Below are positions 1 to 6,905 of a stretch of 37,806 nucleotides of DNA, piece after piece. The stretch lies in contig JAFGOG010000254.1 of assembly GCA_016926595.1 (NCBI GenBank), forward strand, positions 1 to 37,806, in the 5' to 3' direction. The DNA comes from Anaerolineae bacterium (GTDB taxonomy: Bacteria > Chloroflexota > Anaerolineae > JAAYZQ01). Each line of letters begins with the position of its first letter. The stretch's first letter is position 1. The notes beneath the pieces were generated by a model, which saw nothing but the letters and a program-made list of their open reading frames with translations, made no database searches and was not told where the DNA came from. The translations under genes were made by a program, and so were the position numbers.

Positions 1-160
1 ACAAGTTCGGGGATCCGAAACCTGCTGAGAGCCAGACCCGATCAAGTTCGGGGATCCGAAACCTGCTGAGAGCCAGACCCGATCAAGTTCGGGGATCCGG
101 CATCTGCGGGATCCCCCAACTTGTTGGGGGCCAGACCCGATCAAGTTCGGGGATCCGGCG
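1..160. repeat. 41-bp tandem repeat array with nested inverted segment
   Basis: Two identical 41-bp units lie at 2-42 and 43-83. A third unit at 84-141 is stretched to 58 bp, and a fourth, partial unit starts at 142. Each begins with CAAGTTCGGGGATCC, and the first three end in CCAGACCCGAT. The third unit carries an inverted copy of the unit start (84-98 against 109-123, one mismatch) and a second hairpin, CCCCCAA/TTGGGGG, at 113-130. The array lies just downstream of the minus-strand gene at 179-1078, so it could act as its 3' end. There is no clear T-tract. The array may continue beyond the left edge. Confidence 0.85.
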
Positions 161-178
161 CCTGTGGAGCAGGGCATC

Positions 179-1078
179 TTAGAGCATGCCGGCCTGCTCC
201 AGGACACTTGTCAACTGGGCGCGCATGGCCTCCGTGAGCGGGCCCACCGGACGACGGGCCGGGCCGGCCGGCAGGCCGAGCAGGTGCATGGCCTCTTTGA
301 CTACCACGGGGAAGGTGCCCAGGCCAAACGCCGTGCGCAGCGGGGCCAGCTTGCGCTGCAGCTCTCGGGCCTTGCCCAACTCGCCCGCCCGGACGGCCTC
401 ATAGATCCCCACCGCCAGGCGCGGCAGGACGTTCGCCGTCGCCGCCACCGCGCCCGCCGCGCCATACAACAGCGCCCCATAGATCAGCGAGTCGCGCCCG
501 ACAAAGGCCCGGAACCCTGGCGGGCAGAGGCGAAGGTGCTCGGCGAGCTGGGTCAGGTCACCGCTGGAATCCTTGATCCCGATAAAGTTGTCGATCTCGT
601 GGGCCAGACGGGCGATGGTCGCCGTCGCCAAGGGCACATTGGTCCGCCCGACGTTGTCATAGGCCAACACCGGCAGGCGGGTGGCGGCGCAAATGTCGGC
701 GAAATATTGGAACAACTCGTCTTGCGCCGGCTTGACAAAAAACGGGGTCACCGCCGCGACGGCAGCGGCCCCGGCGGCCTCGGCGTGTCGGGCCAGGTCG
801 ACGGCCTCGCGGGTGGTGATGGCCCCGGCGTGGGCGACGACAAACACGTCGCCTGCTACGGCGTCGATGGTCGCCTCGAGGAGCTGTTTACGTTCCTCGC
901 CCGTCAGGGCGTAAAACTCGCCCTGGCTACCGCCCGGAAAGAGGCCATGCACGCCCTGGTCGACCAGGTAGCGGGCCACGGCCCGTACGCCGCCAAGATC
1001 GAGCGATTCGTCCTGGTTAAAGGGGGTGATCATCGCCACGACGATGCCCGCCAACGCGCTGCCCAGTTCGTTATCCAT
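179..1078 (-). CDS. Dihydrodipicolinate synthase / N-acetylneuraminate lyase family aldolase
   Basis: This 299-residue protein is the usual length for a class I pyruvate-type aldolase with a TIM barrel. The phosphate/pyruvate-binding motif GGSQGE is at residues 49-54 (GxxGE of the family). The Schiff-base lysine is K169 in IGIKDSSGD, and Y140 in LAYDNVGRTNV matches the catalytic tyrosine before the GRT segment. The family condenses or cleaves pyruvate with an aldehyde (DapA in lysine and diaminopimelate synthesis, NanA for sialic acid, KDG-type enzymes for sugar acids). The GRT segment leans towards DapA, but the YDN in place of YNVP means the substrate cannot be fixed. The start is ATG with AAAGGG upstream, and a good promoter (TTGACA-17-TATGCT) lies at 1162-1190. 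It is divergent from the tRNA gene. Confidence 0.93.
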   Translation of the reverse strand: MDNELGSALAGIVVAMITPFNQDESLDLGGVRAVARYLVDQGVHGLFPGGSQGEFYALTGEERKQLLEATIDAVAGDVFVVAHAGAITTREAVDLARHAEAAGAAAVAAVTPFFVKPAQDELFQYFADICAATRLPVLAYDNVGRTNVPLATATIARLAHEIDNFIGIKDSSGDLTQLAEHLRLCPPGFRAFVGRDSLIYGALLYGAAGAVAATANVLPRLAVGIYEAVRAGELGKARELQRKLAPLRTAFGLGTFPVVVKEAMHLLGLPAGPARRPVGPLTEAMRAQLTSVLEQAGML

Positions 1079-1161
1079 TCTTTGCCCTTTCTGCCCCGGC
1101 TTTCAACCCGGGACGGTTCGCCGCTTTGGCGACCGCGGCCCAAACGGCCGATGCGCGATTG

Positions 1162-1190
1162 AGCATACCACACAGAAACCAGTTTGTCAA
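1162..1190 (-). promoter_or_regulatory. Sigma-70-type promoter for the aldolase gene
   Basis: Read on the minus strand, a perfect -35 TTGACA (1185-1190) and a -10 TATGCT (1162-1167) are separated by 17 bp. The spacing and direction fit transcription of the gene that starts at 1078. The leader would be about 75 nt. Confidence 0.7.
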
Positions 1191-1202
1191 AAGTGGGTAG
1201 GA

Positions 1203-1231
1203 TTTGCAAATTTTGGCGCTTTTAGTATAAT
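1203..1231 (+). promoter_or_regulatory. Sigma-70-type promoter for tRNA-Thr
   Basis: A perfect -10 TATAAT lies at 1226-1231. It is preceded by TTGCAA (1204-1209, 16 bp spacer) or TTTGCA (1203-1208, 17 bp spacer). The predicted start near 1238 is only a few bases before the mature tRNA 5' end at 1241. Confidence 0.7.
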
Positions 1232-1240
1232 AGCAGCGTC

Positions 1241-1313
1241 GCCACCCTAGCTCAATCGGCAGAGCAGACGCTTCGTAAGCGCCAGGTTTGGGGTTCAAGT
1301 CCCCAGGGTGGCT
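1241..1313 (+). tRNA. tRNA-Thr, anticodon CGT
   Basis: The 73 nt fold as a full cloverleaf. The acceptor is GCCACCC/GGGTGGC, the D arm is GCTC/GAGC with GG in the loop, the anticodon loop is TTCGTAA, and the T arm is TGGGG-TTCAAGT-CCCCA. The anticodon CGT reads ACG (threonine). The discriminator base is T, and CCA is not encoded. The anticodon stem GACGC/GCGCC has one A-C mismatch at pair 28-42; GCGTC would pair perfectly. Confidence 0.95.
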
Positions 1314-1341
1314 TTTGTGCTGTCTCTCTATGGCATCACAC

Positions 1342-1370
1342 TTGCACCTGAAGGCAAGATCGGGTACAAT
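1342..1370 (+). promoter_or_regulatory. Candidate promoter for the cupin-flavodoxin pair
   Basis: TTGCAC (1342-1347) and TACAAT (1365-1370) are separated by 17 bp. The 12-mer ATCGGGTACAAT that includes the -10 recurs at 9292-9303, in front of another gene, which supports a real promoter context. Confidence 0.55.
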
Positions 1371-1397
1371 TTCTATCATCAGGCACGATGGCATATC

Positions 1398-1432
1398 AGA
1401 AACCAGGTTTTTGAACAAAAAACCTGGTTTCT
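1398..1432. repeat. 15-bp perfect palindrome, dispersed-repeat or terminator-like
   Basis: The arms AGAAACCAGGTTTTT (1398-1412) and AAAAACCTGGTTTCT (1418-1432) are perfectly complementary around a 5-nt loop. No T-tract follows, so it is a weak terminator at best. It would form in the 5' leader of the downstream cupin gene. Shorter copies of the word CAGAAACCAG occur at 1173-1182 and 3142-3151, which suggests a dispersed element. Confidence 0.75.
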
Positions 1433-1461
1433 CATCTCAGATTCGTCAGAGGAGGACACCC

Positions 1462-1926
1462 ATGATCGATGGCGTATTGGCTATTCCTTTACAGGCGCAC
1501 TGTGACGACCGCGGCTATCTGATCGAGATCGCGCGCCGCGGCGACGATCCGGAGACCCACGGCGTCATCCAACGCTTTGGACAGGTTTTCGTGGTCGGGA
1601 ACGTCGACCGGGGCGTGGTGCGGGCCTTTCACAAGCACAACAAGGCCTGGGACTGGTTCACGATCACCCACGGCAGCGCCAAGGTGGTGCTGGTAGATGA
1701 ACGAGATGGCAGCCACTCGCACGGTGAAAAGATGATCCTGACCATCGGCGAACGCAACCCCGTGCTCATCGCCGTGCCCCCCGGCGTTTACCATGGCTGG
1801 ATGTCGCTGGAAGATGACACGCTGTTGGTGGGCATCGCCAGCCACACCTACAACCGCGAGGACCCCGACGAGGTGCGCCTTCCACCGGACCATTTCGGCG
1901 ACGTGTGGACGGTCAAGGGCCGCTAG
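1462..1926 (+). CDS. RmlC-like dTDP-4-dehydrorhamnose 3,5-epimerase family cupin
   Basis: The 154-residue protein starts at ATG after a strong AGAGGAGGA. It shows the RmlC-family order of motifs: DDRGYLIEI near the N-terminus, a first cupin strand GVVRAFHKHNKAWDWF with conserved histidines, and a second cupin motif VPPGVYHGW. The family epimerises C3 and C5 of 4-keto-deoxyhexose nucleotides, for example in dTDP-rhamnose synthesis. It is shorter than canonical RmlC (about 180), and no rmlA, rmlB or rmlD sits beside it, so it may be a related 3- or 5-epimerase or isomerase (FdtA-like). It lies 9 bp upstream of a flavodoxin-like gene and is probably cotranscribed. A sugar-nucleotide role fits the glycan locus downstream. 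Confidence 0.85.
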   Translation: MIDGVLAIPLQAHCDDRGYLIEIARRGDDPETHGVIQRFGQVFVVGNVDRGVVRAFHKHNKAWDWFTITHGSAKVVLVDERDGSHSHGEKMILTIGERNPVLIAVPPGVYHGWMSLEDDTLLVGIASHTYNREDPDEVRLPPDHFGDVWTVKGR

Positions 1927-1935
1927 AGGGGAACG

Positions 1936-2394
1936 ATGGCAAAAGCGCTGGTGCTCTATCATTCTCAAGAATACGGCAACACCGCCGCGATGGCGGAAGC
2001 GGTGGCCGAAGGGCTGCGCGAAGCCGGCGCCGAGGTCGACCTGCACAACACCAACGAGGGGCGGTTCGACATCGCCCTGTTCCCGCAGTACGACTGCGCC
2101 GCCTTTGGCTCACCCGACTATTACTCCAATGTCGCCGGCGGCATCAAGCAGTTTATGGACGACCACTATATCGCCGACGTGCGCAAGGGGATGCAGGGAC
2201 TCAAGGACAAGCCGTACGTGCTCTTTTACTCACACGGCGGCGGGGGCCGGGTGATCGACGCCATGAAGGGCATTTTCAAGCGCGTCGGCGCGATGGTCGG
2301 CCAACCGGTGGGATCGCGCGGCTATCCCAGCCCGGAGACGCTGGCCAAATGCAAGGCGCTGGGCAAGGCATTGGCTGAGGCGGTGGCACGGTAA
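1936..2394 (+). CDS. Flavodoxin-fold protein (WrbA/flavodoxin-like)
   Basis: This 152-residue protein has the flavodoxin FMN phosphate-binding loop near the N-terminus (YHSQEYGNTAAMAEAV), a central GSPDYYSNVAGGIKQFMDD segment like the WrbA/NAD(P)H:quinone oxidoreductase family, and SHGGGG near residue 97. The family binds FMN and either shuttles electrons or reduces quinones in the cytoplasm. The GSP-Y-N-A-G pattern fits flavodoxin_1/FMN_red-type proteins better than long-chain electron-transfer flavodoxins. The start ATG has AGAGGGGAACG just upstream, and the gene follows the cupin gene by 9 bp. Confidence 0.87.
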   Translation: MAKALVLYHSQEYGNTAAMAEAVAEGLREAGAEVDLHNTNEGRFDIALFPQYDCAAFGSPDYYSNVAGGIKQFMDDHYIADVRKGMQGLKDKPYVLFYSHGGGGRVIDAMKGIFKRVGAMVGQPVGSRGYPSPETLAKCKALGKALAEAVAR

Positions 2395-2400
2395 GAGCTG

Positions 2401-2567
2401 CCCGCAAATGATTCCCGGGCTGACAACCAAAACGCGTTCGGGCAAACGCGTTGGAACTGCATGCCTGGGAAACGGGATCTCACGCCAAGACCGCAAAGAA
2501 GAAAGCAGCCCGCAAATGATTCCCAGGCTGATAGCCCAGACGCGTTCGGGCAGACGCGTTGGAACTG
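2401..2567. repeat. Two imperfect 59-bp direct repeats with paired ACGCGTT boxes
   Basis: Copies lie at 2401-2459 and 2509-2567, a period of 108 bp. Each starts CCCGCAAATGATTCCC and ends GCGTTGGAACTG. Each carries two ACGCGTT boxes separated by 7 bp (CGGGCAA or CGGGCAG), able to form a 7-bp hairpin. Between the copies is a CGCCAAGACCGCAAAGAAG word at 2484-2502, related to the repeats at 3103-3134 and 33187-33400. This is the intergenic space between the flavodoxin and antitoxin-like genes. Confidence 0.85.
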
Positions 2568-2590
2568 GACGCAGATGATGGAGAAGGGAG

Positions 2591-2836
2591 ATGAGTGCTA
2601 GATTGGAAGCAATCAGGCTAAAGGCGAGAATCCGAGCCGATCGACGGCTTGAGGTCCCGAGGCTGCCGGCAGGTTTGCCCGAGGGTGAGGTGGAGCTGAT
2701 CCTGCTCTACGAACGAGAGCAGGCTGGCGAGCAGGTCCGCGCGCTCTCGCCGCTGTCATGGCCAGTTCTCGAAGGTGGCCGGTATCTGGGCGGAGCGTTG
2801 CGTCGAGAGGAATTGTACGGCAATGACGGACGCTGA
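2591..2836 (+). CDS. Antitoxin-like small protein upstream of a PIN-domain remnant
   Basis: The 81-residue protein starts at ATG with GAAGGGAG upstream. It has a swapped-hairpin-like N-terminus (IRADRRLEVPRLPAGLPEGEVELILLYE), which resembles AbrB/VapB-style or DUF104-like antitoxins, and an acidic-basic C-terminal tail. A PIN-domain reading frame starts 14 bp before its stop, the classical antitoxin-toxin overlap. If it is an antitoxin, it would bind DNA and neutralise the toxin. The toxin is broken, so this gene is probably an orphan. The assignment rests mainly on context. Confidence 0.6.
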   Translation: MSARLEAIRLKARIRADRRLEVPRLPAGLPEGEVELILLYEREQAGEQVRALSPLSWPVLEGGRYLGGALRREELYGNDGR

Positions 2837-3055
2837 TGCCTGTGTGGTTGACACCAATGTGCTGGTATATAGCACTGTCTCCGGGAATCCATGGCATCAA
2901 CAAGCGCGCAAGTGGCTGTCGACGTTGTGATGTTGACCCACCAGGTTCACCGACTGGCGACCTACAACCGATCGGATTTCACTCAGTTTGATGAGATCAT
3001 CCTGGAAAATATACTTGCTCAAGATGAAGGCCGTGTTGAGGAAAGCCCGTTGTGA
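2823..3055 (+). pseudogene. PIN-domain (VapC-like) toxin, internally deleted and frameshifted
   Basis: A frame opens at ATG 2823 and reads a typical PIN N-terminus: VVDTNVLVYSTVSGNPWHQQ, with the first catalytic Asp in VDTN and the HxxA helix. It stops at 2928-2930 after 35 residues. A second frame, shifted, reads from about 2933 to the stop at 3053-3055 and encodes a typical PIN C-terminus (HRLATYNRSDF...FDEIIL), with the final TxNxxDF motif. Intact PIN proteins have about 130 residues; only about 74 remain, so roughly 50-60 codons containing the middle acidic residues are missing. It overlaps the antitoxin-like gene and is surely inactive. Confidence 0.8.
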
Positions 3056-3102
3056 GCAAGACCAAGCCCGCAGCCGGGAGAACCGCGCCCGTCAAGATCT
3101 CT

Positions 3103-3134
3103 CGCCAAGCCGCCAAGAACGCAAAGAAGAAAGG
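3103..3134. repeat. Dispersed CGCCAAGAACGCAAAGAAG repeat copy
   Basis: The word CGCCAAGCCGCCAAGAACGC continues into AAAGAAGAAAG. It is the reverse complement of the 31-bp array unit at 33187-33400 and resembles 2484-2505. It lies just before the start of the deacetylase gene and ends in purine-rich AAGGGCAGGG, which may double as ribosome-binding sequence. Confidence 0.7.
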
Positions 3135-3155
3135 GCAGGGTCAGAAACCAGGTTG

Positions 3156-4211
3156 ATGAGCATCCCTGGCCTGGCGTATCTGAGGTTGGGCGCGCGCTGG
3201 CTGAGGAGCCGGTTGACCGGCGGCGCGCTCATCCTGGGCTATCACCGCGTGGCGAAAGTGGACAGGGACAGCTTTTCCATCTGTGTCTCGCCGCAGCATT
3301 TTGGCGAGCAGCTCGAGGTGCTGAGCCGGATGGCACGCGTGATCAGCCTGGGCGAGCTGGTCAGCCGCCTGCAAGAAAAGCGCGTACCGAAGCGCGCGGT
3401 GGTGCTGACCTTTGACGACGGCTACGCCGACCTGCTGTACCAGGCCAGCCCGCTGCTGGCGCGCTACGGGATGCCGGCGACGGCCTTTGTGAGCAGCGGC
3501 TGGCTGGGCCGCGCGTTCTGGTGGGACCGGCTGGAGCGGATCCTGTACGCAGCGGGCCGGCCGTTGGAGCCGCTGGCGCTGCAGCTGCGAGATGGCCGCT
3601 GGGAGTGGGCGCCGGGTGGGCCGCGCCGCACCCGCCTCCGGGCCCGGTTCCGCGCCCGGGGGTGGGAGCAGGCGGTCGTGTGGTCGATTCACGGCGCGCT
3701 GCTGCCGCTCTCGCCCGACGAGCGGGAGCAGGCGCTGGCCCGGCTGCTGGCCCGCTCCGGGGTGGCGATCGAAGAAGGCCCGCCCGCAGAGCGCCCGCCC
3801 ACAGAGCGCTCGCTCGAAGAGCGCCCGCTCGCAGAGGGGCTCGCCCGCGCCCTGACCGCCGACGAGCTGTGCGAGCTGGCCGCGGGAGGGCTGATCGCGA
3901 TCGGCGCGCACACGGTGACCCACCCCGACCTCACCCGCCTGCCCAGCGCGGCGCAGCGGGCCGAGATCGAGGCGGACAAGGCGCAGTTGGAGGGGATCGT
4001 GGGCCGGCCGGTGACCCAGTTTGCCTATCCCCATGATCGGTCATCCCAAGAGACGCGGGCGCTGGTGCGCCAGGCCGGGTTTGACTGCGCCTGCGCCAGC
4101 GGCGGCGTCATCCAGCCGGAAAGCGACCCGTTCGCCTTGCCTCGTTTCCGGCCTGGCGACTGGAACGGTGAGCGCTTGGCGCGCTGGCTGCAAAAGTGGC
4201 TTCCGGCTTGA
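3156..4211 (+). CDS. Polysaccharide deacetylase (CE4, NodB domain)
   Basis: Taking ATG 3156 gives 351 residues starting MSIPGLAYLRLG. An upstream in-frame extension to 2988 reads through the toxin remnant and repeat, so I reject it. Motif 1 is TFDDGYADL (85-93), motif 2 is HTVTHP (252-257) supplying the metal histidines, and motif 3 is FAYPHDRSS (289-297). An N-terminal ILGYHRV segment is typical of this family in exopolysaccharide loci. The family removes acetyl groups from N-acetylated sugars using a divalent metal. An in-frame low-complexity insert (PPAERPPTERSLEERPLAE, about 209-227) separates motifs 1 and 2 and looks like four 15-bp repeats. No signal peptide is evident. The next gene follows after 22 bp. 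Confidence 0.9.
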   Translation: MSIPGLAYLRLGARWLRSRLTGGALILGYHRVAKVDRDSFSICVSPQHFGEQLEVLSRMARVISLGELVSRLQEKRVPKRAVVLTFDDGYADLLYQASPLLARYGMPATAFVSSGWLGRAFWWDRLERILYAAGRPLEPLALQLRDGRWEWAPGGPRRTRLRARFRARGWEQAVVWSIHGALLPLSPDEREQALARLLARSGVAIEEGPPAERPPTERSLEERPLAEGLARALTADELCELAAGGLIAIGAHTVTHPDLTRLPSAAQRAEIEADKAQLEGIVGRPVTQFAYPHDRSSQETRALVRQAGFDCACASGGVIQPESDPFALPRFRPGDWNGERLARWLQKWLPA

Positions 4212-4233
4212 AAGAGGCGATGGAGAGGTGCAG

Positions 4234-4983
4234 ATGATCGATCGGCTGCGGGCATTCGGGCGGCGCGTCCTGCCCGTTTGCGTTCAAAGGTGCATCGTGC
4301 GCGCCACGCGCTGGCCGCCGGTCGGCCTGGTCTGCTGGGGGTCGCTGCGACGGCTGACCCCCATCTCGCGGATCTGGGGCTGTGACCGAGGGCAGCCTGT
4401 CGATCGTTATTGGATCGGGCAGTTTTTGTCCATCCATACGATGGACATCCAGGGCCACGTGCTGGAAGTGAATGACGATGACTATACGGTCCGCTACGGC
4501 GGCGGGCGGGTGACCCGGAGCGACGTGCTGCACAAGTCGGAGGGCAACCCGCAGGCGACGATCGTGGCTGACCTGGCGCATGCCCCCGAGCTGCCGGCGG
4601 ACACGTTCGACTGCATCATCTGCACGCAGACGCTGCAGCTGGTCTACGACGTCCGGGCGGCGGTGGAGACGCTGCACCGCATCCTGAAACCCGGTGGCGT
4701 CCTGCTGGTCACCGTGCCGGGCATCGCCCAGATCTGCCGGGACGACACGGGCACCTGGGAGGACTGCTGGCGGTTCACCGCCTTTTCGGCGGGCAGCCTA
4801 TTCGGAGAGGTATTCTCCCAAACCAACGTGACCGTGCAGGCCTATGGCAACGTGCGCTCGGCGATCGCCTTCCTGCACGGGCTGGCCAGTCAGGAGCTGA
4901 GCCGGAGGGCGCTGGATCACGTCGACCCCGACTACCAGGTGCTGATCGCGGTGCGGGCGGTGAAACCCCAGGCAGCGGCTTGA
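4234..4983 (+). CDS. Class I SAM-dependent methyltransferase, variant motif I
   Basis: This 249-residue protein starts at ATG 4234 after GGAGAGGTGC. The Rossmann core shows GHVLEVNDDDYT in place of the glycine-rich motif I, followed by VADLAHAPELPADTFDCIICTQ and a post-core LHRILKPGGVLLVTVPG, as in Methyltransf_11 proteins. An RYWIGQFL segment precedes the core. The variant glycine loop is a feature I associate with methyltransferases of glycan clusters rather than a broken gene, because the rest of the fold is well kept. The likely role is O- or N-methylation of a sugar. It lies between a deacetylase and a GT2-deacetylase fusion. Confidence 0.82.
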   Translation: MIDRLRAFGRRVLPVCVQRCIVRATRWPPVGLVCWGSLRRLTPISRIWGCDRGQPVDRYWIGQFLSIHTMDIQGHVLEVNDDDYTVRYGGGRVTRSDVLHKSEGNPQATIVADLAHAPELPADTFDCIICTQTLQLVYDVRAAVETLHRILKPGGVLLVTVPGIAQICRDDTGTWEDCWRFTAFSAGSLFGEVFSQTNVTVQAYGNVRSAIAFLHGLASQELSRRALDHVDPDYQVLIAVRAVKPQAAA

Positions 4984-5042
4984 CCAGCCCCAAGCTGGTG
5001 AGAACCTAAGGTTGAAATGGTTCAGCGTCCAAGACGCCGGCG

Positions 5043-6851
5043 ATGAAGGAATCCCAAGATCGTATGAGTAGCGATGAGGCACAGACCATTCGTTTCAGTG
5101 TCATCATACCCACCTTTCAGCGGCGGGATCTGGTGTTACGAGCCGTGCAAGCCCTGGCACGCCAGGAATTCGATGGCCGCTTTGAGGTGATTGTCGTCGT
5201 CGATGGATCTACCGACGGCTCGGCGGAGGCTCTCAAGGTACTGAGCGTGCCCTTTCCCCTAACCGTACTGGAGCAACCCAACCGGGGCGCGGCTGCGGCC
5301 CGCAGTACCGGGGTAGCCATTGCCAGGGGCGAGATCTTGCTCTTTCTTGACGACGATATGGAAGCAGATCCTCGCCTGCTAGTTGAACACGATCGATCTC
5401 ATCACGAGGGAGCCGACGTCGTGCTCGGGCATATTCCATTGCACCCCGATACGCCGCATAGCTCTCTGAGTGCAGGAATAAGCGCCTGGGCAGCGGAACG
5501 GTGTGAGCGCTTGACGGCGCCCGGGGCGAGCCCCAAGCTGCACGATGTCTGGACGGGACAGCTTTCGTTATCCAGAGCGACCTTTCTGTCGGTGGGCGGG
5601 TTCGATACGAGGTTTACACACGATGGCTCGTATGGCAACGAGGATGTCGACCTGGGCTACCGGCTGGTGCTGGCGGGATACAAGATCATCTTTAACCCCG
5701 AGGCGATCAGTTGGCATTACTACGCGGTCCAGCCCTGCCACTGTCTGCGGAGGTGGCGCCAAGCGGGGCATGCAGACATTCGGTTTGCCCTCAAGCACCC
5801 CGACCAGGCCGAAACACTCTTGGTGCTGAATGGCAGCAATCAGCCTCTGAACCGGTACTTTTGGCGCCCGCTTGCGGCCTGCCCGCTGTTAGGGCCACTC
5901 CTGGTGGGTGCGCTGACCAAGCTTTCCCTGCGGCTTGCTGAGAGAGGTCTGCAGGACTATGTCTCTGCCAAGCTATTTGAATGGGCCCAGATGGCCCAGT
6001 ATTGGCGCGGCTTACAAGAGGCCGGGGGCGTGCCTCGAGCCAGGCCCTTGCGTGTCCTTCTTTACCACGCGATCACAGACAGCCTGGACGGCTCCGCGAT
6101 CGCGGCGTATGGCATCCCTCCCGACATGTTCCGGAGCCAGCTTGATTGGCTGAGACAAGCCGGGTACCATTTTGTGAACGGCGACACGTTTGTACACGCG
6201 CTAAAAGGTCAAGGTGGGCTGCCACGCAAGGCGCTGCTGCTGTGTTTTGACGATTGTTACGAGGATCTCTTGTCTACAGTCCTGCCCATCCTCGAGGAGC
6301 GTGGCATTCCGGCCATCGCCTTTGCGGTGAGCGGTCTGGTGGGCGGCAACAACGCCTGGGACAGGGACATCGGGGCGCCGCCGCTTCGCCTGGTGGACGT
6401 CGCTGGCCTGCGCGAGCTTGCAGCGCGGGGCGTGGAGATCGGCGCACACTCCCGCACCCACCGTCCGTTTACCGATCTGACAGCGGAGCAATTGGTCGAC
6501 GAGATCACAGGCGCGATGGACGACCTGGAGGCTTTTGGGCTGGATCGTCCGCGGTTCCTGGCGTACCCTCACGGTAAGTCGAGTTCCACGGCGCAACAGA
6601 GCGCAAAGCAGGCAGGCTTGACGGCTGCGTTTACGATCGATCCGGGCATGGTGCGCCCCAGCCAGGATCCTTACTGCGTCCCGCGCATCGCAGTGCTGCG
6701 AGGGGATGTCGGGCAGAAGTTCCGTTTCAAGATCGCCACGGCCGGCCGCCTGGCACATCCGTCGACAGCACTGCGATACCTGGCACATGGACTGAGCCAC
6801 CCGGCCAAAGCGTGGAGATGGGCGCTGAGGTGGGTTTCGCCTATACGGTAA
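5043..6851 (+). CDS. GT2 glycosyltransferase - NodB deacetylase fusion
   Basis: This 602-residue protein joins two enzymes. Residues 18-260 are a GT-A glycosyltransferase family 2 domain: FSVIIPTFQR, VVVDGSTDGS, metal-binding LDDDME (102-107) and NEDVDLGYR (199-207). Residues 335-560 are a NodB-type deacetylase domain: LLYHAIT, motif 1 CFDDCYEDLL (401-410), motif 2 HSRTH (469-473) and motif 3 LAYPHGKSS (506-514). In motif 1 the usual TFDDG Gly is Cys405; the two aspartates remain. A linker near 275-330 contains a hydrophobic stretch around 276-295. A fused protein could transfer and then deacetylate an N-acetylhexosamine. A second possible start is ATG 5064, seven codons later. Confidence 0.92.
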   Translation: MKESQDRMSSDEAQTIRFSVIIPTFQRRDLVLRAVQALARQEFDGRFEVIVVVDGSTDGSAEALKVLSVPFPLTVLEQPNRGAAAARSTGVAIARGEILLFLDDDMEADPRLLVEHDRSHHEGADVVLGHIPLHPDTPHSSLSAGISAWAAERCERLTAPGASPKLHDVWTGQLSLSRATFLSVGGFDTRFTHDGSYGNEDVDLGYRLVLAGYKIIFNPEAISWHYYAVQPCHCLRRWRQAGHADIRFALKHPDQAETLLVLNGSNQPLNRYFWRPLAACPLLGPLLVGALTKLSLRLAERGLQDYVSAKLFEWAQMAQYWRGLQEAGGVPRARPLRVLLYHAITDSLDGSAIAAYGIPPDMFRSQLDWLRQAGYHFVNGDTFVHALKGQGGLPRKALLLCFDDCYEDLLSTVLPILEERGIPAIAFAVSGLVGGNNAWDRDIGAPPLRLVDVAGLRELAARGVEIGAHSRTHRPFTDLTAEQLVDEITGAMDDLEAFGLDRPRFLAYPHGKSSSTAQQSAKQAGLTAAFTIDPGMVRPSQDPYCVPRIAVLRGDVGQKFRFKIATAGRLAHPSTALRYLAHGLSHPAKAWRWALRWVSPIR

Positions 6852-6905
6852 GGACCATGGCCAGAGCGCCAATGGTCAGATCAGGTCAGGAGCGAACCAA
6901 ATCAG

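Noticed and set aside
164..1162. A long plus-strand frame opposite the aldolase gene
   Set aside because: It is a mirror of the real minus-strand gene in a GC-rich region; the protein has no recognisable motif and no ribosome-binding site.
1241..1313. tRNA-Thr as an integration site for an island
   Set aside because: I saw no repeat of its 3' end elsewhere in the window, and no integrase gene.
2401..2567. CRISPR array
   Set aside because: Only two long imperfect repeats with an irregular spacer; no cas gene is nearby.
2988..3155. An N-terminal extension of the deacetylase
   Set aside because: These codons read through the PIN toxin remnant and repeat DNA; the family fold starts at MSIPGLAYLRLG.
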